A DNA stretch of 64,000 bases from Simmondsia chinensis. Its lineage: Eukaryota > Streptophyta > Magnoliopsida > Caryophyllales > Simmondsiaceae. The position numbers and the translations under genes were made by a program. Of this stretch, positions 21,505 to 32,724 are shown piece after piece. The stretch's first letter is position 1. The number at the start of each line of letters is the position of its first letter. The notes below the pieces were generated by a model. That model searched no databases. It was not told the DNA's origin and saw nothing but the letters and a program-made list of their open reading frames with translations. The stretch is taken from contig JAGTTD010000011.1 of the NCBI GenBank assembly GCA_018398585.1, positions 17,413,346-17,477,345 of the forward strand. The letters are read 5' to 3'.

Positions 21505-21940
21505 TGTTAAACTTCAAGATCAAACTTGAACTTAACCTGGTAGAAGTATAGGATAGAAGAGAGGTTAGATGAGAAAAGAAGTGAAAGTAGATGAGAAATT
21601 AGAGAGAGAGAGTTAGATGAGAGAGAGAATTGATATAAAAAAAATATTACACTTGAAACATAGCTACTTATACTCAAACTAGATACATTGGACTTAGAAC
21701 AATCTAACCGACTTACACATCCAGCAGCCGCCAGAATTGACTCAACTAAGCACACCTTGACCCTCAACCGACTTATTAGATACAATAAGGCTTTGGCGCC
21801 AAAAACAACTAACAACCAACATTCAAGAATTTACAATCAAAACGCAACACTTCACTTAACAACACTTAATTGCAAGCCTAGCAAACCAAATCATACATAT
21901 CAGCATAATCAGCCGTAGAGCTATGAAGCAGATCATAACA
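21505..21940 (-). repeat. Element A 3' LTR
   Basis: Carries a perfect E2F-type palindrome TTTGGCGCCAAA at 21792-21803 and, in minus sense, a TATA-like AGTATAAGTAG (about 21670) downstream of it. The polypurine tract AAGGAGGGGGGT (minus sense) lies at 21941-21953. Confidence 0.92.
21792..21803. promoter_or_regulatory. E2F-type palindrome in A 3' LTR
   Basis: TTTGGCGCCAAA. The corresponding site in the A 5' LTR (about 29208-29219) reads TTTGGAGCCAAA, one base changed, so the active promoter copy has lost it. Confidence 0.55.
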
Positions 21941-21977
21941 ACCCCCCCTCCTTGAAAACATTCTTGTCTCAAGAATG
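21941..21977 (-). other. Element A polypurine tract and upstream hairpin
   Basis: The minus-sense hairpin CATTCTTGAGACAAGAATG (21977-21959, loop one base shorter than in relatives) is followed by TTTTCAAGGAGGGGGGT up to the LTR. Confidence 0.8.
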
Positions 21978-22016
21978 AACGGTAGAGAATTGGCTTCTCT
22001 TGAACTGCAACTCCTC

Positions 22017-22337
22017 CTAAGAAGCATCCTTCTTGTCCAGATTAGTCCATTGCACCAGAACCTCCTTTACAGATCTACCTTCAACATTATGTAGTCTGGA
22101 ATCCAAGATGGCAGTAGGGTTCAACAGCAAAGCACCATTAGAACCAACTTCCGGGGGCTGAGCTGAACTGTCTTGGCCTTTCTTCACATGTTTCTTCAAA
22201 AGGGACACATGAAACATAGGGTGAATGTAAGAATCAGGGGGCAATTCCAACTTATAAGCTACTTTCCCATTCTTCTCAATGATTTTGTATGGCCCAAAGT
22301 ATCTTGCACATGGCTTGACATTCCTTCTCATAGCCAT
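22017..22337 (-). pseudogene. Element A integrase C-terminus with chromodomain-like tail
   Basis: A 106-codon segment reading ARYFGPYKIIEKNGKVAYKL and HPMFHVSLLKKHV, the conserved end of gypsy integrases. A chromodomain-like start follows: AILDSRLHNVEGRSVKEVLV then QWTNLDKKDAS. Chromodomains direct integration to heterochromatin by reading histone marks. The final aromatic/acidic part of the domain is cut by a stop. Confidence 0.8.
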
Positions 22338-23089
22338 TGAAGCTTGTCTGCAAGGCTAAAGCTTCAAGTAAACCTTATCTCCTATGTCATAAGCTTTGTC
22401 CACACACTTCTTGTTTGCATAATACTTCATCCTTGCTTGAGCTTGATGAAGATTATCCTTCAAAAGTTGCACCAATTGCTTTCTTTGCGGCATCAAATAA
22501 GCCACCTCAGGGACTGATGTCACCATTTTTGCAACATCAAGGGTGAAGGAGGATCATAACCATACAAAGCTTGAATGGTGTGGTGCCAATTGAAGCATAA
22601 GCGTGTGTGTTATACCAGTACTCAACAAAAGATAACCATCTTCCCCAAACTTTAGGATGACTGAATACCATGCTCCGAGGTAATGTTCTATACACTGATT
22701 AACTCTTTCCATTTGGCCATCTGTTTGTGGATGGTAGGAAGAACTCAAGGCCAAGGTTATTCCCATAAGGATGAACAATACCCTCCAGAAAGACTGGTGA
22801 AGAGCTTGTCCCGATCAGATACTATGGATTGTGGTAACCCATGAAGCTTATAAATTCTATCAAGGAACACTCTAGCAAGCTTCTCTGCTGTCACAGGTCT
22901 AGCCAATGCAACAAAGTGATTGAACTTGTTAAATCGATCCACCACTAACCAAATAACTTCCTTGCTCTCTGATTTTGGCAAGCCTTCAATAAAATCCATG
23001 CTTATGTTCTGTCAAGCACCATCTGGAATAAGTAGAGGTTAGAGAAGTCCCTGATGCCTATGATCACCAGCCTTGGATTGCTGACAAGT
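22338..23089 (-). pseudogene. Element A integrase core
   Basis: Two open pieces (22999-22757 and 22778-22554) plus flanking sequence. The three acidic residues of the retroviral-type integrase are visible in context: MDFIEGLPKS, IVSDRDKLF and HPQTDGQMERVNQ. Upstream, CQQSKAGDHRH is the end of the zinc-binding region. It inserts element cDNA into the host genome. Frameshifts and stops (for example in the GLL-x-PLLIPDGA stretch) inactivate it. Element B interrupts it at 23090. Confidence 0.85.
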
Positions 23090-23600
23090 TGTTATGATCC
23101 GAAAATTCAAGATCTGGCTGGGTTGTGTTTTGGTTGCTGCTGCGTTCTATTAGTTGCTGATTTGATGTCCAAATGCTGATTAGAGTTGATTAGTTTAGTA
23201 AATGATGTATTAGCTTGGTATTGTTGCATTGTAATGGTCCTAGTGTAGCAATGCATTGTCTTAGCTGCTGAAATGTAATAAGCTGCAGAGGTAGACCTGC
23301 AGCAGGGGGGGTTAGTAGTGCTGTCAGTGGTAGTTAGGCTGGTCTTGGCGCCAAAATTAAGGATTTAAATGTTAGTTAGCTATATTTCTAGATGCTTCTA
23401 GTTAGTTCCAAAGTCGGTTACTAGGATTTTTCTAGATACATTGTATTGGCTTGTTGATCTTGCCTACAAGTAGTAGGAGCTGCTGTAATTTCAGTTCATT
23501 CAAAGAAATTGATAACAAATATCTCTTTTGAGATCAAACTTCTCTCTCTCATCCAACTCTCTCTATTTTTCATCCCTAATTCTCTAATTTCTCATCTACT
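23090..23600 (+). repeat. Element B 5' LTR (3' end deleted)
   Basis: TGTTATGATCCGAAAATTC start. Holds CTTGGCGCCAAAA (E2F-type, 23344-23356), TATA-like CCTATAAGTAG equivalents (the copy here reads CCTACAAGTAG at about 23463), and a pyrimidine-rich CTCTCTCTCATC stretch. Confidence 0.88.
23344..23356. promoter_or_regulatory. E2F-type box in B 5' LTR
   Basis: CTTGGCGCCAAAA. The right half is a full TTTGGCGC on the minus strand. Conserved at 25533-25545 in the 3' LTR. Confidence 0.5.
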
Positions 23601-23607
23601 AGAAGCA

Positions 23608-25184
23608 ATGGCTGAGCAAATTGATCAACGAACAGAGTTGTTCAATGAGAAGGTAGCTGAGATTCAATATCAGTTCAATAGCCAAACTCTTGGAGAAAAC
23701 GATCTAGGTAATAAGAGTTTTGTGTCTCAACAATTGCAAGGTGTTGAAGGAACGTTAACTGAACATGTGAATCAGCAAGTTTAGGTGTTGGAGGCTAGAA
23801 TCACCGACCGACTGAATCAACAATCATAGATTTTGGAAGAGAAGCTTACTGAGTTGCGCAACCAATTAAATAAGCAAAATGAGACATCAGGTCCTGCACC
23901 ACTTCTACCATTGAGCCAGCTGAGGCGAACTTGTGAGGAGCTAAATACTCAGTTGTTAAATGCCGCAGGAAGTTCACGAGATGGTCCTCAAGTTCAGCTT
24001 CAACCTGAAAGTATTAGATCTCAGAATCTGGTTACTGAAGATCAAGTAAATGTCAGTCCGCAAGTACAAGCAAATGATCAGGAGCAAATTCGATTTGTGA
24101 GCATGAATTTTGGTCAAAACGATCATCCACCTGATGTTTCAGATCGTCCACCAGGTGCTGCAGCTCCTATCAGAAGAAGTCATGAAAATTCAGGACACTT
24201 TGATCCATCACATGAGCCATCACGCACGCGACCTGTTTGTGTGGATGTTTGGCATCTTGTTCATCCCCCTGAATCTGTTCAGCAACATACTTATGGACAG
24301 AATGTCCCTGAATTTGGTCCTAACCATAGCAATGAAGTCACTTGTGGTAATAGAAGCAATGGCTTTAGACAACCAAGGGTACAAATTAAGAACTTTGATG
24401 GGAAGCAACCACATTCTTGGTTAAGAAGATGTGAGGGATATTTCCACTTTTATTCCATTCCCGATGATCAAAAGGTGGAATTGGCTGCGGTTTATCTTCA
24501 AGGAGATCATGAAGTTTGGTTCTATAGTCTATTGAAGAGCAATTCCACACTTACTTGGGCTGAGTTTATGGTTGAGTTTTGTGACGCTATGGTGATGAAG
24601 ATTTGGGTGATGTAGTGGATAATTTCAACAAGTTGACTCAAGTTACAACCGTGAAGGAATACATGACCAAATTTGAAAATCTCCGAGCTAGTGTGATAAC
24701 TCTTGCACTTCAAGCCCCTGAATCCTTTTATGTCTCGAGCTTCATCAGTGGACTAAAGCCTAAAATCAAGAATTTGGTGAAGGAAATTGGTCCTACCTCC
24801 TTATCTCAAGCTTATGCAAAGGCAAAGTTGATTGAGGCCACGGTTCTAACATCTTATGATGGGCCAAAGCATCGTGGAGAAAACTTCCAACAATATCACA
24901 AGGGGTTAGATGAACGTAAAGATCCTCGAAATGTCGACAAGGCGTCTCGAAACCTCTGTTTTAAGTGTCATCAGCCCTATGTAATTGGCCATAAGTGCAA
25001 ACCTAAATTCCTCATGGCAGCTAAAGGAGTTGATGTTGAAGGCCAATCTGAAAATGATGAGTTTGATATTGGTATTGATGGTTTAGATCAGGAAGCCGAC
25101 AATGAAGATGAAGTGGACACTACAGCTCGAAAAAAGGAATTAAGAGACATGCTTACGAGGTTGTACAAGTCCAAATCTCTCTAG
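23608..25184 (+). pseudogene. Element B gag
   Basis: Starts MAEQIDQRTELFNEKVAEIQ with a Gln-rich coiled-coil N-terminus. Stops at 23783 and 23828 precede a 260-codon piece (23833-24615) with the capsid core SWLRRCEGYFHFY and GDHEVWFYSLLKS. A frameshift at about 24590 leads into 24603-25184 with VKEYMTKFENLRAS, SGLKPKIKNLVKE and an intact zinc knuckle (LCFKCHQPYVIGHKC, C-x2-C-x7-H-x1-C). It ends in an acidic tail and TAG at 25184, exactly where protease would begin in elements A and J. The frameshift and two early stops inactivate this copy. Confidence 0.88.
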
Positions 25185-25237
25185 TTTCGACAGGGTAATT
25201 CCTCCAACAAGTGATTTTCAAAGTCTCATTCTCTTTC

Positions 25238-25274
25238 ATTCTTGAGGACAAGAATGTTTTCAAGGGGAAGGGAA
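25238..25274 (+). other. Element B hairpin and polypurine tract
   Basis: CATTCTTGAGGACAAGAATG (25238-25257, 8-bp stem, AGGA loop) followed by TTTTCAAGGGGAAGGGAA up to the LTR at 25275. Confidence 0.88.
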
Positions 25275-25831
25275 TGTTATGATCCGAAAATTCAAGATCT
25301 GGCTGGGTTGCGTTTTGGTTGCTGCTGCGTTCTGTTAGTTGCTGATTTGGTGTTCAAATGCTGATTAGAGTTGATTAGTTTAGTAAATGATGTATTAGCT
25401 TGGTATTGTTGCATTGTAATGGTCCTAGTGTTGCATTGCATTGTCTTAGCTGCTGAAATGTAATAAGCTGCAGAGGTAGACCTACAGCAGGGGAGGGGGG
25501 GTCAGTAGTGCTGTCAGTGCTGTTAGGCTGGTCTTGGCGCCAAAAATAAGGATTTAAATGTTAGTTGGCTATACTTCTAGATGCTTCTAGTTAGTTCCAA
25601 AGTCAGTTACTAGGATTTGTCTAGATACATTGTATTAGCTTGTTGATCTTGCCTATAAGTAGTAAGAGCTGCTGTAATTTCAGTTCATTCAAAGAAATTG
25701 ATAACAAATATCTCTTTTGAGATCAAACTTCTCTCTCTCATCTAACTCTCTCTATTTTTCATCCCTAATTCTCTAATTTCTCATCTCAATTCCCTTCTTT
25801 CTCATCTCATACTCTCAATCTATTCTACATT
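25275..25831 (+). repeat. Element B 3' LTR (3' end truncated)
   Basis: Near-identical to 23090-23600 over the shared part, extended by CAATTCCCTTCTTTCTCATC-type sequence. Right edge about 25826-25831. Confidence 0.88.
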
Positions 25832-26072
25832 TCAAGCAATCCAAGTAGTATCTCCACTTATCAACCGCTAGAAGAATTGCAAGATACTCCTTCTCATATG
25901 TGGACAACTCTTCGTGCTTAGGACTTAAGGCTTGGCTAAGGTAGGCTATTGGCCTTCCATTCTGAGACAATACAACTCCACTGCCACTCCCACAAGCATC
26001 TGTTTCTAAGACAAACTCTTCTTCAAAATCTGGCATTACCAAAATAGGTGCTACATGCGTAGCTGCCTTCAA
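25832..26072 (-). pseudogene. Element A RNase H
   Basis: Encodes EEEFVLETDACGSGSGVVLS (first catalytic Asp in TDA), PIAYLSQALS and STYEKEYLAILLAVDKWRYY, the standard gypsy RNase H start. It removes RNA from the RNA:DNA hybrid. It is truncated right after WRYYLDC by element B or an associated deletion. Confidence 0.85.
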
Positions 26073-26830
26073 GGCTTCAAATTCCTCTTAAGCCTTTATC
26101 AGACCACTTGAATGCATCCTTCTTCAATAGATATGTTAGAGGCTTAGAATTGCTCCATAACCATCTACAAACTTCCTGTAATAACCAGCCAATCCTAAGA
26201 ACCCTTGCAACTGCTTTAATGTAATAGGAATTGGCCATTATTTCATTGCCTGAGCTTTGAAAGGATCAGTACAAACCCCTCTATGAGAGATCACATGACC
26301 TAAGTACTCAAGTTGAGTCTGAGTAAAAGAGCACTTAGTCAATTTGGCAAACAACTTGTGACTGCGCATCACCAAGAACAGTTCCTTCAAATGTTTCAAG
26401 TGCTCGTCCAAGGTAGGACTGTAAATCAAGATATCATCAAAGAATGCCAACACAAATTTCCTCTAAAACAGCTTGAATACATCATTCATCACTGCCTGAA
26501 AAGTAGCTGGAGCATTGGTTAAGCCAAAAGGCATAACCACGAACTTATAATGCCCATGGTGAGTCCTAAAGGCAGTCTTGTAAACATCTTGCTCCATCAC
26601 CCTGATTTGATGATAGCCTTGCCTCAAATCAAGCTTGGAAAATAAGCGTGCACCATGTACCTCATCCAGCAAGTCATCAATGATAGGAATTGGAAATTTA
26701 TCCTTGACTGTAAGGGAGTTAAGCTACCAATAGTCAATGCACATTCTTGCCCATCTTTCTTCTTGACCAATATCACAGGAGAAGTAAAAGGGATGTGGCT
26801 CTGTTGAATGAAGCAAGTCTTGAGTAAGTC
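26073..26830 (-). pseudogene. Element A reverse transcriptase
   Basis: Minus-strand pieces encode [35 protein letters not shown] and the active-site block LAFFDDILIYSPTL (Asp pair intact at about 26440), then LEYLGHVISHRGV. A stop lies between FKLF and RKFV (26463) and another before the connection domain. It synthesises cDNA from element RNA. Confidence 0.88.
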
Positions 26831-27064
26831 ATCGACTTATTTCACAATCTCTTTCTTCTGTGAATGAGGGTACTTGTAGGGCCTTAACTTCACTGATTCT
26901 GAGTTAGGCTTGAGAGGAATTGTGTGATCCAAGTTCCTCTTGGGAGGTAAAGTCTTTGGCTACTCAAATAGATCCTCCAATTCATCAATCAATGCCTGCA
27001 CCTTAGGATGAGATGGCTCTCCCAAATCAGTATGTGAGATTGCAAATAACTGTCCAACCCATTA

Positions 27065-27651
27065 TTAAGCACCTTTCCTTAATCCACCTTCTAAACTCTT
27101 GCCCTTTAACAGCTGAAAATGAGCTTGTTCAGCCATGCCTTGCAATGTTATAGTAGATCCTTGCCTTTTAAAAGTCATGGACAGCTTGGCACAATCAAAG
27201 ACCACCGGACTGAAAGATCTCATCCAATCCACACCAAGAACCATATCACAACGTCCCAAGGGCAAGATTCTAAAGTCATACTCAAACTTGTGTCTTGCGT
27301 AGTCTATTGGAATCCTTGGCATTTGGTCTGAGTAAGAATGGAATTCCCATCAGCCACTGTCACAGCTAATGGTTGTGTCTTAGTCATATCCTTCCCAACC
27401 TTTCTCACCACCTTTGGATCAATGAAGCAGTGAGTACTGCCATTGTCAATCAGAATAACAATGGACTTCTTGCCAGCTTGGCCTTTGATCCTAATGGTGT
27501 TATGAGCCCCATTTCCTGTTAAGGCTTTCATAGAGATCTCAACCTCATCTTCAAGAAGCTCCTCTTGAGATTCATGATCAAAACCGTCCAACTCAGCCTC
27601 TGTTTCATCTTCTTCAGATTGATCATCAGCATCAACTCCTCTGGCTGTCAT
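27065..27651 (-). pseudogene. Element A protease region
   Basis: 27651-27304 encodes an acidic linker (EVEISMKALTGNGAHNTIRI) and the aspartic protease site SIVILIDNGSTHCFID, where the usual D-S-G is D-N-G. 27322-27065 encodes CDMVLGVDWM, the second conserved strand. A frame break lies between the two. The protease processes the Gag-Pol polyprotein. Confidence 0.85.
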
Positions 27652-28400
27652 GAGAAACTTGGGATTGCACTTGTGACCAAATTAATAAGGTTGATTGCAT
27701 TTAAAACATAGTCTTTGAGCCTTCTTCACAACAGAATGAGTGGATTTAGACCTAACAGATCCCTTCTGTTGCTGATTAGAGCTTCCAGCTCTGTACTTAG
27801 GCCCATCATTTGATGCAAGAACCATAGCTTCAAACTGTTTAGCCTTTGCATGGGCTTTGGATAAGGTTCTAGGGCCAATTGCCTTGATAAGGTTCTTTAT
27901 CTTTGGCCTTAAGCCACTTATGAAGCTGGAAACATAGTATGATTCGGTTGCTTGAGGATAAGGTGCAATCATACTTGCTCTAAGGTTCTTAAATCTTGTC
28001 ATATACTCCTTCACAGAAGTGATTTGCACTACTTTGTTGAAGTTATCAACTATGTCACTTGAGTCATCATCTCCGTAACGTTCACAAAGTTCTTCCATGA
28101 ATTTAGCCCAAGATAATGAAGGATTACTCTTCAAAAGACTGCAAAGCCATATCTCATGATCTTCATGGAGATAAACAGCCGCTAGTCCCACCTTCTCAGC
28201 TTCTTCAATCTGATAGAAATGAAAGTATCGATCACATCTTCTGATCCACAATTGTGGTTGTTTTCCATCGAAAGGCTCAATTCGAATCTTTGGCTGCCTG
28301 TAATCACTACTTTTATTGCTGGCTGAAGCATCATTCGTTCCAGAATTTAGTTGTTGTATCTGATCAAGTGGATGATCAAATTGTCCAAGAGTCACACTTG
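27652..28400 (-). pseudogene. Element A gag (capsid) and zinc knuckle
   Basis: Encodes a Ty3-type gag core (retrotrans_gag-like): FDGKQPQLWIRRCDRYFHFY, EDHEIWLCSLLKSNPSLSWA, VKEYMTRFKNLRASM and SGLRPKIKNLIKA. The zinc knuckle LCFKCNQPY then continues after a TAA (27682) as FGHKCNP. The capsid packages element RNA. Confidence 0.88.
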
Positions 28401-28888
28401 TAGCTCGAGATTGTATTAGATCAGGAGGTTGATCCTATTGTCTATTTGCCACACTAGCTGCTTGAGGTTGCACATGATCCTGTTGTCCAGCTGCCAGTAG
28501 CTGCCTAAGGCTAAACCTGTTGGCTCGCTGCTAACAGAACTCCAACACCTAAAGATGTATTCAGTCTATTGATTTGAGTCTGCAGTTCCACAAACCGTTC
28601 CTCAAACTGTTGAGATTGCTGAAGCATTCGATCAACATTCTTTTGATCTTGCTCCAACTATAATTTCTGCATATGGGTGAACATTTCCTCCATTCGATTG
28701 CTAAATTGATCAGCTGTAACAAACTTAACTCCTGCTACAACACTGACACCAGCAACTGAAGCATATGTTTGATTTGTTGCAGCATTAGCATTTCCAGATT
28801 GAGTTGTAACACAACCAGCCATTGATTCTTTCTCCTTGTACTTTGCCAGCTCCAATTAATCAAAAATTTGCTCGATCGGTAGCAATGA
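28401..28888 (-). pseudogene. Element A gag N-terminus and leader
   Basis: A 65-codon piece (28855-28658) contains MAGCVTTQSG near its start, matching the opening of element C gag (MVGGVTTRSG), then a helical Gln/Met-rich region. The rest (28401-28657) is broken coding sequence with several stops. Confidence 0.7.
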
Positions 28889-28902
28889 GGCTCTGATACC
28901 CA
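28889..28902 (-). other. Element A primer binding site
   Basis: Minus-strand TGGGTATCAGAGCC one base from the 5' LTR end. It is the initiator tRNA-Met site with one extra G. Confidence 0.85.
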
Positions 28903-28903
28903 T

Positions 28904-29356
28904 TGTTAACCTTCAAGATCAAGCTTGAACTTAACCTAGTAGAAGTATAGTATATAAGAGAGGTTTGATGAGAAAAGAAGTGAAAGTAGATGAGAATTGG
29001 CTAGGGAGTTAGATGAGAGAGAATTGATATAAAAAGATATTTTGTATTTGATTAAATGAATATTACACTTGAAATATAGCTACTTATACTCAAACTAGAT
29101 ACATTGGACATAGAACAATCTAACCGACTTACACATCTAGCAGCCGCCACAATTAAGTCAACTAAGCATACCTTGACCATCAACCGACGTACTAGATATA
29201 ATAAGGCTTTGGAGCCAAAAACAACTAACAACCAACATTCAAGAATTTACAGTCAAAATGAAATATTTCACTTAACAGCACTTAACTGCAAGCCTAGCAA
29301 AGCAAATTAGACATATTAACATAATAAGACATAGAGCTATGAAGCAGATCATAATA
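28904..29356 (-). repeat. Element A 5' LTR
   Basis: Partner of 21505-21940 with several percent divergence and an extra short segment near 29035. The E2F-type site is mutated (TTTGGAGCCAAA). Confidence 0.92.
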
Positions 29357-29512
29357 GTGATTTGCTTTTAAGTAATGTCTATGAGATGGACATAGTCCTC
29401 TGATTACATTTTACATATTTGTTCTAAGTGGATAATGAGATTAAGCAATCGATAGAATTGGAACAAATGGCATGAAATGTTATTCGAAAAGCTCGTAATC
29501 TGTGACAAGCTT
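29357..29512 (+). repeat. Element K 3' LTR, right part (truncated)
   Basis: Begins with the second GTGAT copy and continues the LTR (TAATGTCTATGAGATGGACA). It ends after about 155 bases, well short of the 5' copy, where element D sequence resumes. Confidence 0.75.
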
Positions 29513-30500
29513 AGCACCCACTGGAGCACGACTCAGATAGTGCAATGCTCTTTCCTTGCCATTGTTGGTTCTTGCACACAAAGTGTGCCTAGATATTGTT
29601 CATGAGCTGAGGTGTAGAGGATCAAGGGCCTGTCGGGTATCGGTGCCCCCAAAATAGGAAGGTTCATCAAAAACTTCTTTATGCTTTTAAATTCTTTGGA
29701 ACATATGTTGCCCCACTCAAAAGGAGCTCCTTTCTTTATCAAGTGGCTGAAAGGTTGACAACGACCAGTCGAGTTGGCAATGAATATCCTTATGTAAGTG
29801 AGGCATCCTTGAAAGCTGTGGAGCTCGCTCAAATTCCTCGCATAGACATATTTTTTGTGGCACTGATCTTGGACTGATCAATCTCAATTCCTCGATGGTA
29901 GACTATAAAGCCAAGGAACTTTCGGGAGGAAACGCCAAAAACACACTTGAGGGGATTCATTTTAAGGCCCACCTTCTGCAATCTTTCGATGACAATGCAT
30001 AAGTCATTGAGACGATTGCTTCTTTTCTTTGATTTTACCACCAAGTCATCAATGAAGCACTCAACCTTCTTATGAAGCAAGTCATTAAAGATCTTTTGCA
30101 TTGCCTATAGATATGTGGCGCCGGCATTCTTCAAACTGAAAGGCATTACTTTGTAGTCATAAATCCCTTTGGGTGTGCAGAAGGCAGTGGCTTTTCATCT
30201 TCTTGAGCCATTCATAGTTGATTGTATCTAGCAATGCAATCTATGAAGGACAAAGCCTCGTGCCCGATGGTGGCATCAACCATGAGCTCCGGGATCGGCA
30301 ACAAAAGTTCATCTTTTGGGCAAGCATTGTTAAGGTCCTGAAAATCAATGCAAACTTTGAGCTATCCGGTCTTCTTTCTTACTGGGACAATTTTTGAGAT
30401 CGAAGTCGGAACTTCCACTTCACGGATAAGGCTTGGAGAGATCAGCTTGTTTACCTCGGCTTCAATTTCTACCACAACGTCTGTCTAAAAACGCCGATTG
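29512..30500 (-). pseudogene. Element D reverse transcriptase and RNase H start
   Basis: From 30500 downward the minus strand encodes, with stops, an RT N-terminus (VEVPTSISKIVPVRKK, VCIDFQDLNNACPKDE), the active-site block VECFIDDLVVKSKKR (30101-29829), where FIDD stands for the usual YVDD, and FLGFIVYHRGIEID. Then come the RNase H entry FQGCLTYIRIFIANSTGRCQ, PFEWGNICSKEFKSIKKFL and PLILYTSAHEQYLG. These are Tat/Ogre-lineage signatures. It breaks at the K junction near 29512; no integrase follows. Confidence 0.85.
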
Positions 30501-32442
30501 TGCTATTATACTGACCTAGCTCCCTTTTGGATCTTGAGATGATGTACTACAATACCAGGATCCAAACTGGGCATCAATTTACAGGACCTTGCAAACACAT
30601 CTTTGTATTAAGTGAGAATGTCCAAGTAGGTTGTCTCTTCCTTAGCACCGAGTAGAGTGCTTACAAACATAGGGCGTGGCTCATCTAAGGTGCCTAAGTT
30701 CAACTCTCTCAGTTCATCCATTGTTGCTTTCCCTCCATCTTCCAAGAGTGCCGAGGTTTCTCATACTACTGCAATTTCTTCGTTCGGGTCTTCATTGGCA
30801 GCTATCTCCCTGACGGTCACATGCTTAGAAGAGCAGGTGATGATTTCCTCTTGGCGCACTTTGACCTTGTCCACTAACTCCTTCCCGGGTTGTGGAGGAA
30901 GCTCCTTCCTTATTTTCTCCTGTTGTATGGTTGGATGACCGAGCACCTTTGACTCCTTCAAAGGTCGGTTATTTTTATCTGCCTTCAGGATGGTGAGCAC
31001 TATGATTTGTCCCTTTACCTTCAACGTGCCCTCAGTACTAATTTCATTCTTCATGGGTAGTCTCATACGTGAAGGGATGGTGCTTTGAATTTTGTTTCCT
31101 CTATTGTCAGTTTGTGTCACCTTTCTTTTTTGCTTCTGTGTTGGTTCTTCAGGCACTTTGATTACTCTAAGCCTTGTGAAAACCAATTCTTGCAGTTGGG
31201 AAACTGAGCATTCTTCTTGCTATTGTTGCAGAGTTGGCAAAAAATGGAAGCTTGAAGTTGAGGTGTGGCTAGTCCCGACTCTCCACCTTGAAACCTTTCA
31301 TCATTACTAGCACAGAGGCAATCACTTTTAAGCCAAGTGAAAACAAAGTTTCTTGAGTGAGTTCTATCTTTTTTGATGTGCTAAGGTCATGGATGTTTCC
31401 TAATCTGTTGAAAACCAAATCTCGAGGAGGAAAAGGAGATGAAATATGCCATCAAAGGCGGTCATCCTTGCACTCTTATTTTTTGCTTCCTCATCCAATA
31501 TCTCTACAGCAGCGATGTGTTGAATGGAAGTCTGCTTCCCCTTTTCTTGATTGTGATTTTTACGAGCTTAGGCGGAGTGAAACCCAAACCAACTTTGGAA
31601 AGCTTAGCCTCGATCAACTCACCAAGAGGCATTGGGTTAGAGCAGTTATACCCACAAATAGCCATGAGCTTGTAGGAGTTCAGATCAAAACCCTCCTTAG
31701 TTCGATCACTGGGTAAGAGTTCCTTTTCTTCATTGAGGCTATGTGAGGACGGGAGAAACCCAGGTGAGTGGAAACACAACTTTTTCCTTCCATGCTTTCA
31801 TGTTGATGTTACAACCTTTCTCATTCTTCCCAGGTGACTCCTCATTGCTAGCGGGGAACTCTGCAAAAGGTGACTGACCCTTCTTATGTCAAGACTTTTG
31901 GTATGTAGCAAAGTACAGGCATCGTGGGTGGAACCTCGGCTACCATAGGTGTATTTGGCACGGTCATACTTATCAGACCCTCCACTTTAATGGGCCTAAG
32001 ACGAGTTTGAGGAGATTAATTTCCATCAAGCAGTGGTGACTTTGGCTTTTGATTTCCCTTCAGTATCTTCTTCCTCATAGCCGTAAATTCCTTTTGGGGC
32101 TTCTTCGACTGGAGTGTCTTGCTCTTCGCAGTACCTAGCACCGGCCAAATGTGCCTTAGCCTTCGAGAAGGGTTTGCTATCAGAATCGACTCATTTTTCA
32201 TTTCCATTCCTTAAATATTTCAATCATTGGTGAAGGGTCAAAGTGAAAACACTGTTCTCAAGGATCCAAGGGTACTGAGAAGCAAACCATGAGTTATCCT
32301 GGAATCAATAACATGGAAAGGGTGGTTGCAGTCATATCCCCAACGGTGAGATCCAAGTGGATCATACCAATTTCTTTTTGATTATTGAGGTTGAAACCTT
32401 GGGTTAACAATCGGCTATTTGAAAGCTCTTTGATGGATATGC
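30501..32442 (-). pseudogene. Element D gag-pol linker region
   Basis: Decayed coding sequence between protease and RT. The longest piece (31186-30761) starts MVFTRLRVIKVPEEPTQKQK, a position where Tat elements have a similar S-VF-x-RLG block, followed by basic and acidic low-complexity sequence. Plus-strand frames here (31357-31716, 31439-31675) are on the wrong strand and overlap each other. Confidence 0.55.
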
Positions 32443-32724
32443 CTATTGCCTCATTATAGATTTTGGCATGATGTTTATGCTAGAGCCACCATCAATCAAG
32501 ATACGATTGATCTTTTGCTCGCAAACGTAGCCGGCAATAAACGAAGGGCGGTTATGAGGCTTTAAATAGAGCAACATGTCCTCATCTGTGAAGGGCAAAG
32601 CCGCCATACATGCTGTGCGTCCTACTAATGTCTCCTCTAGAGCCTCTTCTTCCCTTGTTCTGGATGTATACGGTGTCAGATTCTCGAGAGCTTGGACTAA
32701 ATTCAAGTGGAGTTTAGTTGGCAT
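32443..32724 (-). pseudogene. Element D aspartic protease
   Basis: 93 codons with DEDMLLYLKPHNRPSFIAGY then INRILIDGGSSINIMPKSIM. DGGSS is the Tat-lineage form of the aspartic protease active site (D-x-G). Open but flanked by stops. Confidence 0.85.

Larger units (their letters stand above)
23090..25831 (+). mobile_element. Element B: gag-only LTR retrotransposon (TR-GAG-like), inserted in A
   Basis: A plus-strand element of only about 2.7 kb with LTRs at 23090-23600 and 25275-25831, gag and a polypurine tract, but no protease, RT or integrase. Both LTRs lack their 3' ends: the left one jumps straight into gag, deleting the primer site, and the right one stops at CTATTCTACATTT. Plants have known terminal-repeat elements with only a GAG domain, which must borrow Pol in trans. 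The gag is close to element C (for example the shared FDGKQPHSWLRRCE). Confidence 0.85.
21505..29356 (-). mobile_element. Element A: Ty3/gypsy chromovirus-type retrotransposon, full-length but decayed
   Basis: A minus-strand element with LTRs of 436 and 453 bp (TGTTAA...CATAACA), a perfect 5-bp target duplication GTGAT (21500-21504, 29357-29361), a tRNA-Met primer site and a polypurine tract. In order on the minus strand: gag, zinc knuckle, protease, RT, RNase H, integrase and a chromodomain-like tail. Each piece is recognisable but broken by stops. It is split between RNase H and integrase by gag-only element B. As the most complete pol carrier related to B, C, E and J, it is the best candidate helper type, though this copy is dead. 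Confidence 0.92.
19964..29512 (+). mobile_element. Element K: Ty1/copia retrotransposon, mostly deleted, host of A
   Basis: The 5' LTR (from 19964, TGTTAGGACTAG) and 3' LTR (from 21389, TGTTAGGAATAG) align well. The 3' copy is interrupted after 21504 by chromovirus A, resumes at 29362 and fades near 29512. Between the LTRs only the end of the copia RNase H remains (21139-21388). The rest of gag-pol is replaced by a reversed copia fragment, L. Confidence 0.8.

Noticed and set aside
24110..24424. Alternative plus-strand frame inside B gag
   Set aside because: The overlapping frame carries the conserved capsid core; this one is a shadow. The same applies to 38351-38587 in C.
31357..31716. 119-codon plus-strand frame
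   Set aside because: Antisense to element D gag-pol and overlapping another plus-strand frame; no recognisable protein.
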